A DNA stretch of 64,000 nucleotides from Phymorhynchus buccinoides (lineage: Eukaryota > Mollusca > Gastropoda > Neogastropoda > Raphitomidae). Made by a program: the position numbers and the translations under genes. Below, in pieces: positions 1-13,200 of the stretch; the stretch's first letter is position 1; every line of letters begins with the position of its first letter. The stretch is taken from contig CM065701.1 of the NCBI GenBank assembly GCA_017654935.2, positions 239,501 to 303,500 of the forward strand, given 5' to 3'. The notes under the pieces are model-generated. The model worked only from the letters and a program-made list of their open reading frames with translations. It did no database searches and had not been told where the DNA came from.

Positions 1-2560
1 CGTTTTGGCTGCATCGAAGGTAAGAAGATGGCGAATGCTGCTGATTTTCCTGAGTTCATGGTATGCAGAGCGACAGATGTTTGAGACGTGTGTGTCCATG
101 GAAAGAGTGTTGGAGAATGTGACCCCTAGGTTTCTTGCTGTGGAGGAGAACTGTATGTTGGCGTTGCCGACTAAAATAGAAGAAGGAGCGGAGTCTGACA
201 ATGGTCTATGCTGGGAACGGACAAGGAGGGCCTCAGTTTTATCATCATTGAGTTTGAGTTTGTTTGTGGTCATCCAGTGTTTGATGTCTGTGATGCAGTC
301 CTGAGTTTGGTTGATTGTATCTTGAATCTGATCTGGTGGTGAAGAGGCATGTAGTTGTTGGTCGTCAGCAAAGGACTGACTAGGGATGTCATGCTGGGCA
401 GTGATAGAAGTGAGAGGCTTTGAGTACAGAGTGAAAAGAGCGGGGCCCAAGACTGACCCTTGTGGGACACCAAACTCCAAGAGAGAAGGTGGGGACTGGT
501 GGTTATGGGTTGACACAGTTTGTGTTCTGTTGGAGAGATAGGATGAGATCCACGTCAGTGCAGTACCAGAGATGCCATAGGAATAGAAGAGACGATAAGT
601 GAGAATGGAGTGGTCTATTGTGTCAAATGCTGCAGAGAGATCTAATAGGGTAAGAACAGAGAGTTTTCCAGAGTCAGCAGAGTGAAGGAGGTCGTTCATG
701 ACTTTGAGCAGAGCTGTTTCAGTGCTATGGGAAGGGCGATAGGCAGACTGAGAGACAGGGAAGAGGTTGTTGCTGTGCAGGTATTCAGAGAGCTGCAGGA
801 GAACGATCTTTTCTGTGATTTTTGACATGAAAGAGAGGTTGCTGACAGGGCGGTAGTTTTTTTAGGTTGTTTGCTTCTAGAGAAGTGGTGTTACTATTGC
901 TTGTTTGTAGAGATCTGGGAAAGTGCCAGACTGCAAGGATCTGTTGATGATGGAGGTCAGAGCAGGAAGGAGCACATCGACACATTCAACCAAAAGGGGT
1001 GTGGGGATGGGGTCCAGAGCACACGTTTTGGGCTTGGCCTTTTTGATGATCGCTCTCACCTCGTCCTCTGAGATAGTCCGAAAGTCACAAAAAGAGGACG
1101 AGATGAAAGGTTCATCAGCATAGAGAGGACTGGTGGTGGACAGGCTTGACTGAGTTCTTTTCTAATTAACTTAATTTTGTTGGTAAAATACTCGGCGAAG
1201 GCATCAGGAAGGTCACTGGAAGAAATGTCCGTTGGAAGGGTGAAGTCTCTGCTCCTGCCAAGCGAACGATCACTGTTCAGGAACAGAGACCTCGAGGTCG
1301 TGCTGCCCTCGATCAAAGAGCTCCAGTACTCTTCCTTGGCGTGCTGGACAATCTCGGTCACTGCGTCCTTTGCCATCAGGAAGATCTGATGGTGCACTGT
1401 CAGGCCAGTTTTTAGCCACTTCCTCTCAGCACGGCGACGCACTCGTTTTGCCTCACGCAAAGTGTCACTGACGGCCGAATGCCAGGGCGATGTGCGGCCA
1501 GAGGGCACACGTCGCTCCGTGGCTGGGGCGTGCTTGTCCAGCAGTCCCCTCAGGCCGTCGTCCAGCTGCTGGGCGCTGATGTCGGGTCCGCCGTCTTCCA
1601 GCATGGACTGGACGTCGGCCATGAAGGCGACCCTGTTGACCCTTGATGTCCCGGACGGTGCGGAGCACAGGCTGCCTCTTGGGGCGGGACACCCGCAGAC
1701 TGCAGAGGACAGCAGCGTGGTCCGAGGACACCATGTGGCTGACGGAGCAAGACCGGACGATGTGGTCAGCCTCACGGTACAGCACCCAGTCGATGGTGTG
1801 GCCGCTCCTGTAGTAGGTGGGCTCCTGCACACCCTGCACCAGGTCAAACCTGGACAGAGTGTCCAGCACCTTGTAGGTCAGCGGGTCGGTGGGCACGTCA
1901 TAGTGCACGTTGAAGTCGCCTACCACCATCGACTTGCCCCGGAGCACGTTGCAGTGGTCCTGCAGGCCCGGCAGCTCCGCCGCAAAGGTGGAGTCCTGCA
2001 GCTTGTTCCTCTTGCTGGGTGGGGGTCTGTACAGGCAGAAGAAGTGGATGCGTTGTGGGGTAGAGAGCGTGAACTCCAACAGTTCGAAGGAGGAGTGGGG
2101 AAAGGGGAAGGAGGAGTTGACGATTGCTGCGAAGTGGTCGCAGTAGATGACTGCCAGACCCCCACCCCGCGTTTCCCAAGGGAAGGACCGCAGCTTGTAG
2201 CCCGGGGGGACCAGGTCCGCGCATTTGCTCTTGTCGCCACTGGTGCGCAGCCACGTCTCCGTCAGGAAGAGGACGTCGATGCCCTCATCACCGATGAACT
2301 CCACGATCTGAGTCCGCTTGGCCTTGGTGCCCACAGACTGCGCGTTGAAAACGCCGATCTTCATGAATTGATCTTCCTGGCGACAGTTGATGGCGATGAC
2401 ATTGCCTTCCTGACTGTGGCCTGACCGCAGGGGTCGGGGTGCGGTGCGCAGGGCAGGCCTGCGATGGCCAGGATGCCGCCTGAAGACATCAGTGATGACC
2501 GCAATGCTGCTGCCCTCCATGCTGCTGCCCACGGCAGCGGGCTGGGAGAGAGGACAGTTT
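1..2560 (-). mobile_element. L2-like non-LTR retrotransposon, runs off left edge, frameshifted
   Basis: Read on the minus strand from about 2560 leftwards. An AP-endonuclease domain (2370-1640; IGVFNAQSVG, FLTETWL, VVGDFNVH, SSDHAAV) is followed by a linker in another frame (about 1650-1060; LLDKHAPATERRV). The reverse transcriptase then starts in a third frame (1059-877; AKPKTCALDPIPTPLL). From about 865 to base 1 the RT is open ([36 protein letters not shown], catalytic FADD near 365) and leaves the window. At least two frame changes make the copy defective. It lies just upstream of host exon 1 in the opposite orientation. The family call rests on motif style (L2/CR1 group). Confidence 0.8.
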
Positions 2561-2573
2561 TTTTTACAGGCTT

Positions 2574-2596
2574 CCACATGGCTTCACTGAGGCTGC
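2574..2596 (+). repeat. fragment copy of exon 1 interior
   Basis: CCACATGGCTTCACTGAGG at 2574 matches exon 1 around 2743-2765. The preceding GAGAGGACAGTTTTTT (2550-2566) resembles the exon 1 donor flank GAGAGGTACGGACAGTTTTT (2792-2811). This suggests a small tandem duplication around exon 1, later split or eroded. Confidence 0.55.
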
Positions 2597-2658
2597 TCTA
2601 TGATGTGTGTCTCTGTCTCTCTGTCACACTGTCTGTCTCTGTTTCTGTCTCTGTGCAG

Positions 2659-2796
2659 GCCTCCATCCAACGAGAGGTCCAACATCAGGGTGATGTGTTG
2701 CTGAAGGCAGTGCGGTCTGCAGTGTGGAGTGTTCTCAACCATCTACATGGCTTCACTGAGGCTGCCTCCAAGAAACTCAGAGGAGAGGTGGGAGAG
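2659..2796 (+). CDS. TIF1-like exon 1 of window: coiled-coil (BBC) segment
   Basis: A CT-rich tract ends in CTGTGCAG at 2658 and the donor is GAG|GTACGG. The exon is phase 0-0 and encodes 46 residues starting [12 protein letters not shown] and ending KKLRGEVGE. It is an amphipathic heptad-like stretch that aligns without gaps to the part of the TIF1 coiled coil carrying the LHQLESLAKD-type motif. A 23-nt near-copy of its interior (2743-2765) sits upstream at 2574-2596. Confidence 0.8.
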
Positions 2797-4213
2797 GTAC
2801 GGACAGTTTTTAAATATATTTTTGATGCATAACATCTACATGCTTTACATTAAAATGTATAAAGTGAGGTTACCATGATGCTTTACAGAATATCGACCAT
2901 GCCAGACAGGCAGTGGTTGAAGCACAACCTCAGAATGGGTCGTCATCTGTCAATAGTCTACAGTCCTTGTGGATGGAATTGTGTGACAGTGGTTGATCTC
3001 AGAATGGGTCGTCATCTGTCAATAGTCTACAGTCCTTGTGGATGGAATTGTGTGATAGTGGTTGACCTCAGAATGGGTCGTCATCTGTCAATAGTCTACA
3101 GTCCTTGTGGATGGAATTGTGTGACAGTGGTTGACCTCAGAATGGGTCGTCATCTGTCAATAGTCTACAGTCCTTGTGGATGGAATTGTGTGATAGTGGT
3201 TGACCTCAGAATGGGTCGTCATCTGTCAATAGTCTACAGTCCTTGTGGATGGAATTGTGTGACAGTGGTTGACCTCAGAATGGGTCGTCATCTGTCAATA
3301 GTCTACAGTCCTTGTGGATGGAATTGTGTGATAGTGGTTGACCTCAGAATGGGTCGTCATCTGTCAATAGTCTACAGTCCTTGTGGATGGAATTGTGTGA
3401 CAGTGGTTGACCTCAGAATGGGTCGTCATCTGTCAATAGTCTACAGTCCTTGTGGATGGAATTGTGTGATAGTGGTTGACCTCAGAATGGGTCGTCATCT
3501 GTCAATAGTCTACAGTCCTTGTGGATGGAATTGTGTGACAGTGGTTGACCTTAGAATGGGTCGTCATGTGTCAATAGTCTACAGTCCTTGTGGATGGAAT
3601 TGTGTGATAGTGGTTGACCTCAGAATGGGTCGTCATGTGTCAATAGTCTACAGTCCTTGTGGATGGAATTGTGTGATAGTGGTTGAAGCACAACCTTAGA
3701 ATGGGTCGTCATCTACTGTCAACAGTCTACAGTCCTTGTGGATGGAATTGTGTGACAGTGGTTGACCTTAGAATGGGTCGTCATCTACTGTCAACAGTCT
3801 ACAGTCCTTGTGGATGGAATTGTGTGATAGTGGTTGACCTTAGAATGGGTCGTCATCTACTGTCAACAGTCTACAGTCCTTGTGGATGGAATTGTGTGAC
3901 AGTGGTTGACCTTAGAATGGGTCGTCATCTACTGTCAACAGTCTACAGTCCTTGTGGACTTGCTGTGTGTGTGTTGCGTGTGTGTGTGAGCATGAATGCT
4001 TGTGTGTGTTTTGGTTTTGTGGGTTGTGTGTGTGTGTGTCTGTGTTTGTGTGCGTGTTTGTGTGTCTGTCTGCGTGTGTACGTTTTTGTGTGAGGGTGTT
4101 TGTGTATGTGTGTTGGTGTATGTGGTCAGTCCATGCGGCTCGGTTGCTGTGGCTTACCGAATGGGGTATGAATGAGTTAGCTTCGATAAATGTGTGTGTT
4201 TATGTGTGCGTGC

Positions 4214-4279
<66 letters not shown>

Positions 4280-7200
4280 GAGAGAGAGAGAGAGAGTTGC
4301 TTTGTATATATATATGCGCTGTTGCTGGTTGGTGTCACTCTTGCATGCTGTTTTTGTTGTTTGTTGATGAATCATTGATTGTAAAGCGCATTGGGCTCAT
4401 CTGAGGTAAAGCGCTATATAAATGTACAATTATTATTATTATTATTATATTGTGGATGGAATGGTGTGATAGTGGTTGACCTCAGAATGGGTCATCATCC
4501 ACTGTCAATAGTTTACAGTCATGGATGGAATTGTATGACAGTGGTTGACCTCAGAATGGGTCGTCATCTGTCAATAGTCTGCAGTCATGGATGGAATTGT
4601 ATGACAGTGGTTGATCTCAAAATGGGTCGTCATCTGTCAATAGTCTACAGTCCTTGTGGATGAATTGTGTGACAGTGGTTGATCTCAAAATGGGTCGTCA
4701 TCTGTCAATAGTCTGCAGTCCTTGTGGATGAATTGTGTGACAGTGGTTGATCTCAAAATGGGTCGTCATCTGTCAATAGTCTGCAGTCCTTGTGGATAGA
4801 ATTGTATGACAGTGGTTGATCTCAGAATGGGTCGTCATCCACTGTCAATAGTCTACAGTCATTGTGGATGGAATTGTGTGATAGTGGTTGACCTCAGAAT
4901 GGGTCGTCATCTGTCAATAGTCTACAGTCCTTGTGGATGGAATTGTGTGATAGTGGTTGACCTCAGAATGGGTCGTCATCTGTCAATAGTCTACAGTCCT
5001 TGTGGATGGAATTGTGTGATAGTGGTTGACCTCAGAATGGGTCGTCATGTGTCAATAGTCTACAGTCGTTGTGGATGGAATTGTGTGATAGTGGTTGACC
5101 ATAGAATGGGTCGTCATCTACTGTCAACAGTCTACAGTCCTTGTGGATGGAATTGTGTGATAGTGGTTGAAGCACAACCTCAGAATGGGTCGTCATCCAC
5201 TGTCAATAGTCTACAGTCATTGTGGATGGAATTGTGTGATAGTGGTTGACCTCAGAATGAGTCGTCATCTGTCAATAGTCTACAGTCATTGTGGATGGAA
5301 TTGTGTGATAGTGGTTGACCTCAGAATGGGTCGTCATGTGTCAATAGTCTACAGTCCTTGTGGATGGAATTGTGTGACAGTGGTTGACCTCAGAATGGGT
5401 CATCATCTGTCAACAGTCTACAGTCCTTGTGGATGGAATTGTGTGACTGGTTGACCTCAGAATGGGTCATCATCTACTGTCAATAATCTACAGTCATTGT
5501 GGATGAATTGTGTGATAGTGGTTGACCTCAGAATGGGTCGTCATGTGTCAACAGTCTACAGTCCTTGTGGATGGAATTGTGTGACTGGTTGACCTCAGAA
5601 TGGGTCATCATCTACTGTCAATAATCTACAGTCATTGTGGATGAATTGTGTGATAGTGGTTGACCTCAGAATGGGTCGTCATCTGTCAATAGTCTACAGT
5701 CCTTGTGGATGGAATTGTGTGACAGTGGTTGACCTCAGAATGGGTCGTCATCTGTCAATAGTCTACAGTCCTTGTGGATGGAATTGTGTGACAGTGGTTG
5801 ACCTCAGAATGGGTCGTCATGTGTCAATAGTCTACAGTCCTTGTGGATGGAATTGTGTGATAGTGGTTGACCTCAGAATGGGTCGTCATCTGTCAATAGT
5901 CTACAGTCCTTGTGGATGGAATTGTGTGATAGTGGTTGACCTCAGAATGGGTCGTCATCTGTCAATAGTCTACAGTCCTTGTGGATGGAATTGTGTGACA
6001 GTGGTTGACCTCAGAATGGGTCGTCATCTGTCAATAGTCTACAGTCCTTGTGGATGGAATTGTGTGATAGTGGTTGACCTCAGAATGGGTCATCATCTGT
6101 CAATAGTCTACAGTCCTTGTGGATGGAATTGTGTGACAGTGGTTGACCTCAGAATGGGTCGTCATCTACTGTCAATAGTCTACAGTCCTTGTGGATGGGA
6201 GATTTTCAAGCGTTACTGTGAATGATGTGGTAGTGTTGTTGTTATCTTTTTTTCTATCAAAACTGGACAGTGAACTGCCCATGTTGTCCAATGTTGCTTC
6301 ATGTTGTCTGATGTTGTTATTCAGGTGGGCGCCTTACTGTCTCAGTTTGACCACTGCATTCAGTTCATAGAGGCCGTACTGGACAGTGGTCAGTCCTCAG
6401 GGTCATCCCTGCTGTACTCCAAGACCTTTGTGGAGGCCAAGTGTAGAAAGGTCAGAACAATATTCTGGTTTGTTTGTGTCACTGTGTGTGCTCACTTGGG
6501 TTTTGTGGAGGTGGACTCGGATTTGCTTTTGTCCACAATCTTTCAGACGGCAACTGGAATTACAGTATGACTTTGACATAAAGAATTAAAAGAGCAAGAA
6601 ACTATTTTACCTCTGGAATACTTTTTTTGTTAACTATTCAAGTGAGCTAGTAATAGACATTGTTATTTTGTTGCATTACTTTGCAGATGCTGAATTGGCA
6701 TGCCAGAAAGACAGAGCCTTAACCCTAATTGTTGGTAAACCAATAATTGACATGCCAGAAAGACAGAGCCCTAACCCTGATTGTTGGTAAACCAATAATT
6801 GACATGCCAGAAAGACAGAGCCTTAACCCTGATTGTTGGTAAACCAATAATTGACATGCCAGAAAGACAGAGCCCTAACCCTGATTGTTGGTAAACCAAT
6901 AATTGACATGCCAGAAAGACAGAGCCCTAACCCTGATTGTTGGTAAACCAATGATTGACATGCCAGAAAGACAGAGCCCTAACCCTGATTGTTGGTAAAC
7001 CAATAATTGACATGCCAGAAAGACAGAGCCCTAACCCTGATTGTTGGTAAACCAATAATTGACATGCCAGAAAGACAGAGCCCTAACCCTGATTGTTGGT
7101 AAACCAATAATTGACATGCCAGAAAGACAGAGCCTTAACCCTAATTGTTGGTAAACCAATAATTGACATGCCAGAAAGACAGAGCCCTAACCCTGATTGT

Positions 7201-10200
7201 TGGTAAACCAATAATTGACATGCCAGAAAGACAGAGCCCTAACCCTGATTGTTGGTAAACCAATAATTGACATGCCAGAAAGACAGAGCCCTAACCCTGA
7301 TTGTTGGTAAACCAATAATTGACATGCCAGAAAGACAGAGCCCTAACCCTGATTGTTGGTAAACCAATGATTGACATGCCAGAAAGACAGAGCCCTAACC
7401 CTGATTGTTGGTAAACCAATAATTGACATGCCAGAAAGACAGAGCCCTAACCCTGATTGTTGGTAAACCAATAATTGACATGCCAGAAAGACAGAGCCCT
7501 AACCCTGATTGTTGGTAAACCAATGATTGACATGCCAGAAAGACAGAGCCCTAACCCTGATTGTTGGTAAACCAATGATTGACATGCCAGAAAGACAGAG
7601 CCCTAACCCTGATTGTTGGTAAACCAATAATTGACATGCCAGAAAGACAGAGCCCTAACCCTGATTGTTGGTAAACCAATGATTGACATGCCAGAAAGAC
7701 AGAGCCCTAACCCTGATTGTTGGTAAACCAATAATTGACATGCCAGAAAGACAGAGCCCTAACCCTGATTGTTGGTAAACCAATAATTGACATGCCAGAA
7801 AGACAGAGCCCTAACCCTGATTGTTGGTAAACCAATAATTGACATGCCAGAAAGACAGAGCCCTAACCCTGATTGTTGGTAAACCAATAATTGACATGCC
7901 AGAAAGACAGAGCCCTAACCCTGATTGTTGGTAAACCAATAATTGACATGCCAGAAAGACAGAGCCCTAACCCTGATTGTTGGTAAACCAATGATTGACA
8001 TGCCAGAAAGACAGAGCCCTAACCCTAATTGTTGGTAAACCAATGATTGACATGCCAGAAAGACAGAGCCCTAACCCTGATTGTTGGTAAACCAATAATT
8101 GACATGCCAGAAAGACAGAGCCCTAACCCTGATTGTTGGTAAACCAATGATTGACATGCCAGAAAGACAGAGCCCTAACCCTGATTGTTGGTAAACCAAT
8201 AATTGACATGCCAGAAAGACAGAGCCCTAACCCTGATTGTTGGTAAACCAATAATTGACATGCCAGAAAGACAGAGCCCTAACCCTGATTGTTGGTAAAC
8301 CAATGATTGACATGCCAGAAAGACAGAGCCCTAACCCTGATTGTTGGTAAACCAATGATTGACATGCCAGAAAGACAGAGCCCTAACCCTGATTGTTGGT
8401 AAACCAATAATTGACATGCCAGAAAGACAGAGCCTTAACCCTGATTGTTGGTAAACCAATAATTGACATGCCAGAAAGACAGAGCCCTAACCCTGATTGT
8501 TGGTAAACCAATGATTGACATGCCAGAAAGACAGAGCCCTAACCCTGATTGTTGGTAAACCAATGATTGACATGCCAGAAAGACAGAGCCCTAACCCTGA
8601 TTGTTGGTAAACCAATGATTGACATGCCAGAAAGACAGAGCCCTAACCCTAATTGTTGGTAAACCAATGATTGACATGCCAGAAAGACAGAGCCCTAACC
8701 CTGATTGTTGGTAAACCAATAATTGACATGCCAGAAAGACAGAGCCCTAACCCTGATTGTTGGTAAACCAATAATTGACATGCCAGAAAGACAGAGCCCT
8801 AACCCTGATTGTTGGTAAACCAATGATTGACATGCCAGAAAGACAGAGCCCTAACCCTGATTGTTGGTAAACCAATAATTGACATGCCAGAAAGACAGAG
8901 CCCTAACCCTAATTGTTGGTAAACCAATGATTGACATGCCAGAAAGACAGAGCCTTAACCCTAATTGTTGGTAAACCAATAATTGACATGCCAGAAAGAC
9001 AGAGCCTTAACCCTGATTGTTGGTAAACCAATAATTGACATGCCAGAAAGACAGAGCCCTAACCCTGATTGTTGGTAAACCAATAATTGACAGTGTACAT
9101 GTAAATAATGTTTCTGAACTGTTGTGACTCATGCTTTTCCCTGAAACTTGTTCATTACTTAATGTTGGAAGAAAACAAGATGTACACGTAAATGTGGCTT
9201 AGGATCTTTTAAGAAATGTTTTTCATCACTATGTGCCCACCATAGTGTACTGATATATCATGTGTGATAGTGTACTGATATATCATGTGTGATGGTGTAC
9301 TGATATATCATGTGTGATGGTGTACTGATATATCATGTGTGATAGTGTACTGATATATCATGTGTGATGGTGTACTGATATATCATGTGTGATGGTGTAC
9401 TGATATATCATGTGTGATAGTGTACTGATATATCATGTGTGATGGTGTACTGATATATCATGTGTGATAGTGTACTGATATATCATGTGTGATGGTGTAC
9501 TGATATATCATGTGTGATGGTGTACTGATATATCATGTATGATGGTGTACTGATATATCATGTGTGATAGTGTACTGATATATCATGTGTGATAGTGTAC
9601 TGATATATCATGTGTGATGGTGTACTGATATATCATGTGTGATGGTGTACTGATATATCATGTATGATAGTGTACTGATATATCATGTATGATGGTGTAC
9701 TGATATATCATGTGTGATAGTGTACTGATATATCATGTGTGATGGTGTACTGATATATCATGTGTACTGATGATAGTGTACTGATATATCATGTGTGATG
9801 GTGTACTGATATATCATGGTGTACTGATATATCATGTGTGATATATCATGTGTGTACTGATATATCATGTGTGATGGTGTACTGATATATCATGTGTGAT
9901 GGTGTACTGATATATCATGTGTGATAGTGTACTGATATATCATGTGTGATGTGTACTGATATATCATGTGTGATAGTGTACTGATATATCATGTGATAGT
10001 GTACTGATATATCATGTGTGATAGTGTACTGATATATCATGTGTGATAGTGTACTGATATATCATGTGTGATGGTGTACTGATATATCATGTGTGATGGT
10101 GTACTGATATATCATGTGTGATGGTGTACTGATATATCATGTGTGATGGTGTACTGATATATCATGTGTGATAGTGTACTGATATATCATGTGTGATATG

Positions 10201-13200
10201 TACTGATATATCATGTGTGATAGTGTACTGATATATCATGTATGATGGTGTACTGATATATCATGTATGATAGTGTACTGATATATCATGTATGATGGTG
10301 TACTGATATATCATGTATGATGATATATCATGTGTGATGGTGTACTGATGTACTGATGGTGTATATATCATGTGTGATGGTGTACTGTATATTGTACTGA
10401 TATATCATGTATGATAGTGTACTGATATATCATGTATGATGGTGTACTGATATATCATGTATGATAGTGTACTGATATATCATGTATGATAGTGTACTGA
10501 TATATCATGTATGATGAGTGTACTGATATATTATGTGTGATAGTGTACTGATATATCATGTATGATAGTGTACTGATATATCATGTATGATAGTGTACTG
10601 ATATATCATGTGTGATAGTGTACTGATATATCATGTGTGATAGTGTACTGATATATCATGTATGATAGTGTACTGATATATCATGTATGATAGTGTACTG
10701 ATATATCATGTATGATGGTGTACTGATATATCATGTGTGATAGTGTACTGATATATCATGTATGATAGTGTACTGATATATCATGTGTGATAGTGTACTG
10801 ATATATCATGTGTGATAGTGTACTGATATATCATGTATGATAGTGTACTGATATATCATGTATGATGGTGTACTGATATATCATATATCATGTGGTGTAC
10901 TGATATATCAGTATGATAGTGTACTGATGTGTGATATGTACTGATATATCATGTGTATAGTGTACTGATATATCATGTATGATGGTGTACTGATATATCA
11001 TGTATGATAGTGTACTGATATATCATGTATGATAGTGTACTGATATATCATGTATGATAGTGTACTGATATATCATGTATGATAGTGTACTGATATATCA
11101 TGTGTGATAGTGTACTGATATATCATGTGTGATAGTGTACTGATATATCATGTATGATGGTGTACTGATATATCATGTGTGATAGTGTACTGATATATCA
11201 TGTATGATAGTGTACTGATATATCATGTATGATAGTGTACTGATATATCATGTATGATGGTGTACTGATATATTATGTGTGATAGTGTTCTGATATATCA
11301 TGTATGATAGTGTACTGATATATCATGTGTGATAGTGTACTGATATATTATGTATGATAGTGTACTGATATATCATGTATGATAGTGTACTGATATATTA
11401 TGTATGATAGTGTACTGATATATTATGTGTGATAGTGGACTGATATATCATGGATGATAATGTACTGATATATCATGTATTGCGGGAGAGAGGCCACGCC
11501 TTGCAGGCAGCATGGTCACTCTCTCTCTCAGTTTTTTGTGATAGTGGTGTTCATAGACTGTGTAGTGTGGTGAAAGTAGTAGGAGTGCAGCATGGTGGAG
11601 TGCAGCATGTATTGTTGTGTGTTTTGTGAACAGTGTTGTTCATAGACTGTGTAGTGTGGTGAAAGTAGTAGGAGTGCAGCATGGTGGAGTGCAGCATGTA
11701 TTGGTGTGTGTTTTGTAACAGTGTTGTTCATAGACTGTGTAGTGTGGTGAAAGTGCAGCATGATGGAGTGCAGCATGTATTGGTGTGTGTTTTGTGATAG
11801 TGTTGTTCATAGACTGTGTAGTGTGGTGAAAGTTGTACGAGTGCAGCATGATGGAGTGGAGCATGTATTGGTGTGTGTTTTGTGCCATTCTGCCACCAGA
11901 TATACTGGTTATTTGGATTTCTTTTTTGGCACAGTTCTCGAGTATTCTCGCCGGTCAAGAAACGCCATTTCCCCAACCCCACGTTTCCCAACATCTGGAT
12001 TCCATTTCTTCCATCCCTACAGCCTACCACCATCCCGCCGCTACAGCGTCTCTTTCTTCAGAAGAGGGATTCGTTCCCTCCATCTCCACCCCCACTACCC
12101 ACCACCACCCCTCCCTCCTTGTTCCTTTCGCCCACATCTCTTACTCCAGGCAACAGCTTTTATCTGTGGCCCCATCAACACTGGACCCCTCTATAGTGGA
12201 TGCTATTAGAGGGGCAGGAATTGGTTACCACCTCCCTCGCGCTCGAACACATAGAGGGGGACGTCGAAAGCAGAAGAAAATCGGCATTGTGTGTGGAAAC
12301 AGGCCTGACCCTGCCACTACTACTCAACCCCCGCCAGCTGACAGCAGTAAATCCTCAGAGCAACAACACGGCGTGTCATCCTCGTGTTCCCGTCTTCCAG
12401 ACAGCGCTAGGCCTGGTAATAGGCTTAGCGACAGTACAACGGCTACAACTAAGCGTTTGGCTGCTAACACGGACAACTTGATTCAAATTCCTCTTTCCTC
12501 CTCTGTTCGCAAGAACACTAATCTTACAGTTGCCTCTTTCAACGCCCAATCTGTTGGCCCAAATTGTAGACAGAAAAGAGCTGGCATCACTTCCTTCATC
12601 ACCGACAATGACATTGACCTACTGTTTGTGGTAGAGACATGGCTCAAACCGCAAGGGGATGAAGCCGTTTGTGCATATTTGACCCCTGAGGGTTATGCCA
12701 TCAAGTCTCTGCCACGCCCCTCTCGTCGTGGTGGCGGTATCGCTGTTATCTACAGAGACACCCTCACCCCCCACCTCACCTTCAACTCTACCTTCCCGTT
12801 CGACCATTCTTCCTTCGAACTGTTCCAAGTCTCGCTGACCTCACAGCATAGTGTGTTGCATTTTATGTGTGTGTATCGTCCTTGGCCCACGTCTGTAAAT
12901 AAACTGACTGAAACTTTGTTTTTTGAACAATTCCCTTGTCTGCTTGACCATTGTAACACGCTTCATGGAAACCTGTGTCTGTTAGGGGATTTTAATTTTC
13001 ATGTTGACTCTCCCACTGATCGTAGCTCTATTAAGTTTTTAGAAGTGTTGGATATGTACAATCTTCATCAATCTGTGTCCGGACCCACTCACAAACATGG
13101 CCACACTCTGGACTTGGTGATTGAAAGGCCCAGTGATGGAGTTCACCGATCCTCAGAGGTCAATCATGACCTCGAGTCTGACCATGTTTGTGTTGTGAGT

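Noticed and set aside
1462..2424. 320-codon plus-strand open frame
   Set aside because: It is the shadow of the minus-strand LINE endonuclease, which has clear motifs.
3952..4404. Val/Cys-rich open frame
   Set aside because: Generated by GT microsatellite within an L2 3'-end insertion.
2875..6225. 23-residue repeat protein
   Set aside because: The 69-bp unit is divisible by three, which gives open frames by chance; the array lies in an intron and starts at a splice donor.
6546..6590. Exon after CTTTCAG ([13 protein letters not shown])
   Set aside because: It runs into a stop with no donor, and exon 3 joins exon 4 in phase without it.
6699..9091. Interstitial telomere
   Set aside because: CCCTAACCCT is only a ten-base part of a 52-bp unit; there is no run of (TTAGGG)n.
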